Below are positions 55,111 to 64,000 of a DNA stretch of 64,000 bases, one piece after another. Below the pieces are notes generated by a model. The model saw nothing but the letters and a program-made list of their open reading frames with translations. It ran no database searches and was not told the DNA's origin. Source of the DNA: Sphingobium lactosutens. GTDB lineage: Bacteria > Pseudomonadota > Alphaproteobacteria > Sphingomonadales > Sphingomonadaceae. Each line of letters opens with the position of its first letter. The stretch's first letter is position 1. The stretch is taken from NCBI RefSeq assembly GCF_013393185.1, contig NZ_QJQX01000029.1:1-64000 (forward strand), given 5' to 3'. Made by a program: the position numbers and the translations under genes.

Positions 55111-57086
55111 GGCTGTATGTCCTGCCTCGGCGTGCCGATACATATTGCGGAAGTGCGATAGACGCAGCGGATGGCGGGCGGCGGACCGCCGGCTCTGCTC
55201 CAGACCGGATCGCGCCGGGTGAAGAGAAAATAGTCGACCCCGGCGGCGCGCGCGCTCTTGTAAAGATCGGCTCGGCTCGATGGGCCAGTGAAAACCGGGG
55301 CAAGCACGGCCATGCGTTGGTTCACCAGCGATTTGCTGGCGCCGAACAGCATGGCTTCTTCATCCGCTACCGCCGGCCAATGACGTCCGTACAGGCCGAA
55401 ATCGAGCGCGCGGTAGTCCAGGCCCGGATTATGCTGGAGGACGGCATCCGGGGGCAGATGGGCGTCGGCCCAGCTATAGGCGCCGCGCATGGCATGATCC
55501 CATTCAGGATGGGCATTCTGCTTCAGCAGGGGCGTGGGGAAAAGCGGCGGGCGGATGACGCGCAGGCCCGCAATATCCCATATGGTCGCGAGCAGCCCCA
55601 GGACGAGCAGCAGGATCATCGGCGGGGAAAGCGCACGCAGTGAGGGCAGCCTCTGCGCGACGGCGATCGTCCAGATCATCGCCGCGAGTTGGGCGAACAG
55701 GATCGAGCGCCAGCCCAGATCATTGTTGATGATGGTTGATCGAACGAAGCTGGCCATTATCAGGGAAATGATGGTCGTCAGCAGCAGGAGCCGCCGGACC
55801 GGCTGGTCGTCCCTCCAGCCCTTGCCTTGGGACAGCCAGAAATAGCCGGCGCCCAATGCAAAGACGCCGAACTCCATGCCGTAATTCAGGGGGAGAAGGA
55901 CGGCGCGCATCAACTGCTGCGGCCACGCTTCCCCATAGGCGATCACGGAGAAATACCGCACTTCGAGGCCGACAGGCACTTCGCCTGCCATTCGGCCGCG
56001 CAGCAGGTCGACCAATTGTGGCAGGATGGCGAGGACGGCGATCAGCCCGGCGGCACATAGGCGGCCATCCCGCCTGGACAGGGCGGTGAGCGCCCAGATG
56101 ACGAGTACCGGCGCGAGGGTGAATGCAACCCATAACGAAGCGCCGAACATGGTCGCGAAGGCTATTCCGGCCCCGGCCACCAGCCGGTTGCGATGAGCCT
56201 CTTCGCTTTCGCCCGCGCGCACGGCCAGCAGCATTCCGGTCCATCCGGCGACCAGCGCGGTGACATGATGCGGCACCCACAGGGTGGAGGTGGCAAGGAA
56301 GCGGACCTCCTCATTCCACTGGTCCACCATCGGCTTCACCGTGCCGCTGCCGAGGAAGCGAAACAGCATGAACAGCAGATCCGCGCCGGCGACGAAGCAG
56401 AACAGAATCGCCAGCAGCGCGACGCGCCGTTCGCGACCCGGATCGATGAATTTCGCTTCAGCCGCGATCCGCCAGAGCAGGGCCGGCACGGCAATGCCGG
56501 TCCAGAAGGCAGTCGCTGCGACGGCCATCGGCGCACTGACGTGCGTGCCGCCGATCCAGCGCACCATGGCGGGCCAGATATAGAAATAATGATAATAGCC
56601 GGCGATGCCGCCCCGAGCGAAGAAGGGGTCGGGGAAGGGGATGTCGTGCCGCGCGATCTGCTCCGCTACGGCCGCATGCTTGACCATGTCATAGGCGATC
56701 AGGCTTTGATAGAGGCGGCCGCCCTGGTCATAATCGGCATAGCTCCAGGCGCAGATGAGCCACCAGAGGAGCGCTATGGCGAGAGCAAGGATCAACCTCC
56801 GCCAGCGCGGCGCGTGCGGGCGAAGGAACGGCACGCCATAAGCGGCCAGCAGGACGGCGACGGCCATTGCCGCAGGGATGCCGGCGAATCGGATGACAAG
56901 GGCGTTGACGGCGGGGAGGATGGCGATTGCCAACAAGCTCGCCCATCCCGCCCTCTGCCAGAATGAGATGGCAGCGCAGCGGGGCATGATCAGCCGCAGC
57001 AGGCCCGCGCCGGGCAGGTAGAAGATGAACGGGGCGATCAGGGTGCCGAGGGCGAAGCCCGTCAGATCCTGAAGCAGATATGTCAT
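55107..57086 (-). CDS. Large polytopic membrane protein (possible GT-C type glycosyltransferase)
   Basis: 659 residues with a dozen or more hydrophobic segments and a hydrophilic loop containing HPEWDHAMRGAYSWADAHLPPDAVLQHNPGLDYRALDFG near the C-terminus. An early loop has SYADYDQGGRLYQSLIAYDMVKHAAVAEQIARHDIPFPDPFFARGGIAGYYHYFYIWPAMVRW. The pattern (acidic residues in the first loop, C-terminal periplasmic part) is like lipid-linked GT-C glycosyltransferases or related proteins, but no decisive motif is seen, so the function is uncertain. It overlaps the downstream gene by ATGA. A near-CtrA box lies 39 bases before its start. Confidence 0.6.
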   Translation of the reverse strand: MTYLLQDLTGFALGTLIAPFIFYLPGAGLLRLIMPRCAAISFWQRAGWASLLAIAILPAVNALVIRFAGIPAAMAVAVLLAAYGVPFLRPHAPRWRRLILALAIALLWWLICAWSYADYDQGGRLYQSLIAYDMVKHAAVAEQIARHDIPFPDPFFARGGIAGYYHYFYIWPAMVRWIGGTHVSAPMAVAATAFWTGIAVPALLWRIAAEAKFIDPGRERRVALLAILFCFVAGADLLFMLFRFLGSGTVKPMVDQWNEEVRFLATSTLWVPHHVTALVAGWTGMLLAVRAGESEEAHRNRLVAGAGIAFATMFGASLWVAFTLAPVLVIWALTALSRRDGRLCAAGLIAVLAILPQLVDLLRGRMAGEVPVGLEVRYFSVIAYGEAWPQQLMRAVLLPLNYGMEFGVFALGAGYFWLSQGKGWRDDQPVRRLLLLTTIISLIMASFVRSTIINNDLGWRSILFAQLAAMIWTIAVAQRLPSLRALSPPMILLLVLGLLATIWDIAGLRVIRPPLFPTPLLKQNAHPEWDHAMRGAYSWADAHLPPDAVLQHNPGLDYRALDFGLYGRHWPAVADEEAMLFGASKSLVNQRMAVLAPVFTGPSSRADLYKSARAAGVDYFLFTRRDPVWSRAGGPPPAIRCVYRTSAICIGTPRQDIQP

Positions 57087-57124
57087 AAGGCCTCCCTCGC
57101 AACGAGCGGCCTAAGCGACGAAGT

Positions 57125-57140
57125 TTAACTTTCTGCTAAC
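57125..57140. promoter_or_regulatory. Near-consensus CtrA box upstream of the polytopic gene
   Basis: TTAA-CTTTCTG-CTAAC differs from TTAA-N7-TTAAC by one base and lies 39 bases upstream of the start at 57086. Given its imperfection, it is a weak candidate. Confidence 0.3.
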
Positions 57141-57203
57141 CACGATGGCAAGGGCGGCCGGGCGCTCTGTTCTGGAGGTCATGCATGTAGGCGCGGAATC
57201 GAA

Positions 57204-57235
57204 AAGGGGCGACTTGCCGTTGCAAGCCGCCCCTT
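57204..57235 (-). terminator. Rho-independent terminator of the ATP synthase operon
   Basis: Arms of 14 bases (57204-57217 and 57222-57235, AAGGGGCGACTTGC paired with one G-U) enclose loop CGTT. On the minus strand they are followed by TTTTC. This is 30 bases after the atpC stop. Confidence 0.82.
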
Positions 57236-57264
57236 CGATAACCGGACCTGAAAGTCGCGCTGTG

Positions 57265-57519
57265 TCAGCCCGCCTTTTCGGCCAATACCGTCAGACCCTT
57301 TTCATTCACTTCGGCAAAGCCGCCCTCGACCGGAATGATTTCCGGTGCGGCGCCGGCCGTTGCGAAGATCTGGATCGCGCCGTCGCGGATGGTCGACATG
57401 AAGGGCGCATGGCCTTCCAGCACGCCGAAGTCGCCGTCGGTGCCGGGGACGACCACCTGATAGACTTCCTCCGAGCGGAAGAGCTTTTCCGGGGTCACGA
57501 GTTCGAAATGCAGTGCCAT
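57265..57519 (-). CDS. atpC: ATP synthase epsilon subunit, N-terminal domain only
   Basis: 84 residues: [53 protein letters not shown] and [21 protein letters not shown]. This is the beta-sandwich of the epsilon subunit, which contacts gamma and the c-ring. The typical subunit has 130 or more residues, with a C-terminal helical hairpin that inhibits hydrolysis. That part is absent here, as in several sphingomonads. Inhibition in alphaproteobacteria is mainly by the zeta protein. It is the last gene of the operon. Confidence 0.95.
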   Translation of the reverse strand: MALHFELVTPEKLFRSEEVYQVVVPGTDGDFGVLEGHAPFMSTIRDGAIQIFATAGAAPEIIPVEGGFAEVNEKGLTVLAEKAG

Positions 57520-57533
57520 TTTTCTCTATCTCC

Positions 57534-57625
57534 CCCCTCCCTTTAGGGAGGGGTCGGGGGAGGGGATGTCTGCGGAGAGCTGTGGTTACACGCCCTCCCC
57601 TAGCCCCTCCCGCAAGCGGGAGGGG
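57534..57625. repeat. Hairpin cluster between atpC and atpD
   Basis: A hairpin with arms CCCCTCCCT/AGGGAGGGG (57534-57553) and another with CCCCTCCCGC/GCGGGAGGGG (57604-57625) sit in a stretch that is itself a larger inverted repeat. It may set mRNA stability between atpD and atpC. It resembles extragenic palindromes elsewhere in the genus. Confidence 0.65.
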
Positions 57626-57637
57626 AACAGGTTCAGC

Positions 57638-59086
<1,449 letters not shown>

Positions 59087-59104
59087 TTATGTCCTTGCCT
59101 GCAC

Positions 59105-59989
59105 TTAAAGGGCTTCGGCGCCCGAAATGATTTCGACGAGTTCGGTGGTGATCGCGGCCTGGCGGCCACGGTTATACTGAATGTTCAGCTTGTTGATGAG
59201 GTCGCCAGCATTGCGGGTCGCATTGTCCATGGCGGTCATCGATGCGCCCTGTTCGGACGCGTTGTTTTCCAGCAGCGCCTTGAAAATCTGCACCGTCACG
59301 TTGCGCGGCAGCAGGTCGTCCAGAATGGCTTCCTCGCTCGGTTCATATTCCACCGTCGCGGCGATCGCGTTGCGGTCGGCGTCGGCCGGGATCTTCACGG
59401 GGATGATCTGCTGTTCGGTCGGGATCTGGGCAAGAGCCGACTTGAAGCGCGAGTAGAAGAGGTGAGCGACGTCGAACTTGCCGTTCAGATACATGTCGGT
59501 CAGTTCGTGCGCCACGGCCTGTGCCTGGGCGAAGCCCGGTTCCTTGGTGCCGGTGGTGTCGTAATTGGCGACGATCTGGCCGGGGAAGGTGCGGTTGATG
59601 ACCGGACGACCCTTGCGGCCGATCAGGTAGAAGATGACCTTCTTGCCTGCTTCTTCCAGCTCGCGCGCCTTGAGGATCGCGGCCTTGACGATGTTGGCGT
59701 TAAACGCGCCGGCCAGGCCACGATCGGAGTTGGCGACGACCAGCAGATGGACCTCGTCCTTGCCAGTGCCGGCCAGCAGCGGGGAGGCGCCTTCGCCCGA
59801 ACCGCCCGCAATCTTCGATGCCAGCGAGGCGACGACCGCTTCCAGACGGCTGCTATAGGGGCGAGCGGCTTCCGCAGCGGCCTGCGCCTTGCGCAGCTTC
59901 GCGGCGGCGACCATCTGCTTCGCCTTGGTGATCTTTTGCGTCGACTTCACTGAGTCGCGGCGGATCTTCAGTTCTTTCAAGCTGGGCAT
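59105..59989 (-). CDS. atpG: ATP synthase gamma subunit
   Basis: 294 residues. The N-terminal helix ([36 protein letters not shown]) and C-terminal helix ([44 protein letters not shown]) form the central coiled-coil shaft. It connects the c-ring rotation to F1 catalysis. The start is 3 bases from the stop of the LysE gene, which is inserted between atpA and atpG. Confidence 0.98.
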   Translation of the reverse strand: MPSLKELKIRRDSVKSTQKITKAKQMVAAAKLRKAQAAAEAARPYSSRLEAVVASLASKIAGGSGEGASPLLAGTGKDEVHLLVVANSDRGLAGAFNANIVKAAILKARELEEAGKKVIFYLIGRKGRPVINRTFPGQIVANYDTTGTKEPGFAQAQAVAHELTDMYLNGKFDVAHLFYSRFKSALAQIPTEQQIIPVKIPADADRNAIAATVEYEPSEEAILDDLLPRNVTVQIFKALLENNASEQGASMTAMDNATRNAGDLINKLNIQYNRGRQAAITTELVEIISGAEAL

Positions 59990-59992
59990 AAT

Positions 59993-60619
59993 TCAGACAT
60001 TCCGAGCAAGGGCCAGACGGCCCGCGAGACCAAAGAAACCGACGCCCATGGCGCCTTCGAACCAGCGCATCGCGCTGCTTTGACCGACCCTGCGTCCGGC
60101 CTTTGTGGCAAGCGCCGCCAGCAGCGCGCACCAGACGAAGCCCAGCACATAGACGATCGCGATCAGCAACATGCCCTGCCACGGCGCGTCTGGGCCGGTG
60201 CCGACGAACTGCGGCAACGCGGCGAGGAAGAAGATTGCGACCTTCGGGTTCAGCACGGTGCTGATGAACCCCTGCGTGAAGGGCGATCCGCCGATGCGGA
60301 CCTTCGCCTCAGTCGATGCCGGTGCGGGCTTGATAGCGCCGCGCAGCAGGCCAAGGCCCATCCATGCCAGATAGAGCGCGCCTGCGATCTTCACCGCCAT
60401 GAACAGCCCCGGCACCGCGTTCAGCACGCTGAGGAAGCCGAAGCCGCACAGCAGCATGTAGAACAGGCCGCCCAGCTGGATGCCGCCAATCGCCGCCATC
60501 CCCGCCCTCAGCCCGCGGCGCGCTGCGTGACCGGCCACCAACATGGTGTCCGGTCCCGGCAGCAGCACCAGACCGATCGACATCACGGTCCAGGCAAGAA
60601 GGGAATGGGCGGTCAGCAC
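59993..60619 (-). CDS. LysE-family exporter embedded in the ATP synthase operon
   Basis: 208 residues from GTG 60619, 7 bases after the atpA stop, with its stop 3 bases before the atpG start. SIGLVLLPGPDTMLVAGHAARRGLRAGMAAIGGIQLGGLFYMLLCGFG and GFISTVLNPKVAIFFLAALPQFV are LysE/RhtB signatures. Six membrane segments are present. It would export amino acids or related compounds. Its position between atpA and atpG, with coupling on both sides, is atypical for an ATP synthase operon. Confidence 0.92.
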   Translation of the reverse strand: MLTAHSLLAWTVMSIGLVLLPGPDTMLVAGHAARRGLRAGMAAIGGIQLGGLFYMLLCGFGFLSVLNAVPGLFMAVKIAGALYLAWMGLGLLRGAIKPAPASTEAKVRIGGSPFTQGFISTVLNPKVAIFFLAALPQFVGTGPDAPWQGMLLIAIVYVLGFVWCALLAALATKAGRRVGQSSAMRWFEGAMGVGFFGLAGRLALARNV

Positions 60620-60626
60620 GTCCTGT

Positions 60627-62721
<2,095 letters not shown>

Positions 62722-62909
62722 GCGCTTACCGTCCTCCACTTGATTTGCAGATCATGCAAAAAAGAGGGGCGCGGTTTGATGCCGTCCCGAGCCCCTGATG
62801 TCGGGCCGGTTAGCAGCGCGATTATGACTATGCAAGTCATGTGACGCGATTCCATCGATAGTGTGAAATCGCGGCTATTTGCCTGAGTATTTACGCTGCG
62901 ACGAATCGG

Positions 62910-64000
62910 TTATTCGGCAGGATCGGCCGGGGCAAGCCGACCCTTCTGGCAATGATAGATGATCCGTTCATTTGGCTGGGCCGGAAGCAACGCTGTCATG
63001 TCGCTCTGGAGCGTCGCGATCCGCGCCAGCAGGTCGGATTCGCTGCCGCAGCCCCTGACCGGCTTATCCTTCAGGAGGGCACGCGCCTTGTCCATGGTGT
63101 CGATGTCGGGCAGCCAACGCTGGACGCGCAGCGTGCCGGTCGCCGGGTCGAACTGGCTTGTCGATACATAATTGGCGTCGTCGGGGACGGTGGGGCGCTG
63201 CCACTGGGTGCCGACCGACACATATTGGCTGTCGCCATTGACGCAGCCGCCCTCCGACCAGTTGAAGCCGACGTCATTTGGCTGCGACACGGTGAGGCGG
63301 CTGCGGTTGATATCGACCTTGCAGACATTGTCGCCGGTCCAGGCGAAGGCGCCATTAGCGGTCACGCCCTTGTCGTCGGGCAGCTTGATCCGCTCGTCGA
63401 TGCTGGAAAAGCTGGGTTTCAGGAAGAAGAGGCCGAGCGCCAGGAACAGCAGCACGCCGCCGCTCGCCAGGAACCAGGTCGCCTTCTTCTCCTTGCCTTG
63501 GGTGTAGAACAGGCCGCCAGCGCCCAGGCCCAGCACCGCGAGCGCCAGGAAGACCGCCGCGCCCGCCATCGCATTTTCGCGGGCGGTGATGACGTCGCGC
63601 TCGGCATCGTCGCGCGCCTTGGTCAGCGCCTGTTCGCGCGCATCGGCGCTGGCGCGGGTCTTCTGCTCGCTAGCCTGCGCCTCGCGCTGGGTGAGGGCGG
63701 CGTCGGCGGCGTCGGCCTCCGCCATGGAACGGCATCCGACCACGGTGTGGAGCGAGGACACGCCCGCCTGTCGCAGGAAGGAGGCGACCTCGCGCCAGGA
63801 CACGGCGAAACCGAACTCGGCGTCATTGCCGTCCGACACGGAGCCGAAGCTGTTCACGCCCAGCACCCGGCCGCAATCGTCGACCAGCGGGCCGCCGCTA
63901 TTGCCTGCGGCGAGCGGTGCGGTGTGGAGAATCGTGTCGAAGCTCTGGCTCGCCCGCCCGGAGGAGATGTTGCCGCTGGTCTTCACCGTCGCCAGCGGCT
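62910..64000 (-). CDS. Trypsin-like serine protease with membrane segments, partial at the right edge
   Basis: The frame is open through position 64000, so the N-terminus (with the His and Asp of the triad) is missing. The visible part has the serine motif TILHTAPLAAGNSGGPLVDDCGRVLGVNSFGS, then FGFAVSWREVASFLRQAGV. A charged coiled segment rich in Ala, Glu and Arg (ADAADAALTQREAQASEQKTRASADAREQALTKARDDAERDVITAREN) is followed by two membrane segments (GAAVFLALAVLGLGAGGLFYTQG, ATWFLASGGVLLFLALGLFF) and a C-terminal soluble domain with a glycine/cysteine-rich lobe (GDNVCKVDINRSR, GGCVNGDSQYVSVGT). It may be a membrane-anchored protease or sensor. The family of the C-terminal domain is unknown. 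Confidence 0.72.
   Translation of the reverse strand, partial: PLATVKTSGNISSGRASQSFDTILHTAPLAAGNSGGPLVDDCGRVLGVNSFGSVSDGNDAEFGFAVSWREVASFLRQAGVSSLHTVVGCRSMAEADAADAALTQREAQASEQKTRASADAREQALTKARDDAERDVITARENAMAGAAVFLALAVLGLGAGGLFYTQGKEKKATWFLASGGVLLFLALGLFFLKPSFSSIDERIKLPDDKGVTANGAFAWTGDNVCKVDINRSRLTVSQPNDVGFNWSEGGCVNGDSQYVSVGTQWQRPTVPDDANYVSTSQFDPATGTLRVQRWLPDIDTMDKARALLKDKPVRGCGSESDLLARIATLQSDMTALLPAQPNERIIYHCQKGRLAPADPAE

Overview
The window reads as a piece of an alphaproteobacterial chromosome from the Sphingomonadales, probably a Sphingobium- or Sphingomonas-like organism. The genus cannot be fixed from sequence alone. The evidence is the GC-rich coding style with long antisense shadow frames, the pcm-like/tolC/popZ/valS neighbourhood, an atpHAGDC operon without F0 genes and with a very short epsilon subunit, a CtrA-type box before popZ, and a TonB-dependent receptor. 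It divides into an accessory half (1-25.76 kb) and a core half (25.76-64 kb).

Accessory half. A tRNA-Cys gene (25762-25835, minus strand) is the likely attachment target of a tyrosine integrase (24388-25596). Everything to its left looks like one end of an integrative element whose far end lies outside the window. It carries a MobF-type relaxase/helicase, a TraD/VirD4-like coupling protein and a small ribbon-helix-helix-like mobilisation protein, but no mating-pore genes, so it may be mobilisable rather than self-transmissible. It also carries an AlpA-like excisionase-type protein of only 57 residues and a tightly overlapping trio of a large serine recombinase and two ParB/RepB-like proteins.

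The accessory cargo falls into four groups. (a) A HigB-HigA toxin-antitoxin pair is followed, with overlapping or nearly touching genes, by two halves of an adenine methyltransferase and a GIY-YIG/helicase fusion, with an Mrr-type nuclease downstream. (b) An XRE regulator, an ImmA-like metallopeptidase and an exonuclease-I-like protein are divergent from a five-gene operon of small proteins across a perfect 20-bp palindrome. (c) A ribbon-helix-helix protein is divergent from a hypothetical gene, with a palindrome between them. (d) At the extreme left, a complete IS630-family element has cut a nucleotidyltransferase-like gene at a TA dinucleotide.

Core half. A pcm-like methyltransferase, a TolC family channel, PopZ, an S9 peptidase, a zeta-type toxin pair and ValS run rightward. 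They are followed by a MATE exporter, a HerA-like ATPase, an acyltransferase, a luciferase-like oxidoreductase, an Hpt protein, a TusA-like protein, the Der-BamB-YfgM-like outer-membrane and ribosome-assembly cluster, PanB, and a TonB-dependent receptor with a YezD-like protein and an RBBP9-type hydrolase. Next come a PRC-barrel protein, an OsmC protein, an EamA exporter, an exported methyltransferase-like protein, a CpaF ATPase and a large polytopic membrane protein. The F1 ATP synthase operon (atpH, atpA, an embedded LysE exporter gene, atpG, atpD, atpC) is next, and a trypsin-like protease with membrane segments runs off the right edge.

Intergenic spaces are all under about 260 bases once starts are chosen by ribosome-binding sites. 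Several hold hairpin repeats typical of dispersed extragenic palindromes. The best candidates for an undescribed system are the HigBA-coupled split methyltransferase/GIY-YIG helicase cluster and the serine recombinase-ParB-RepB trio.
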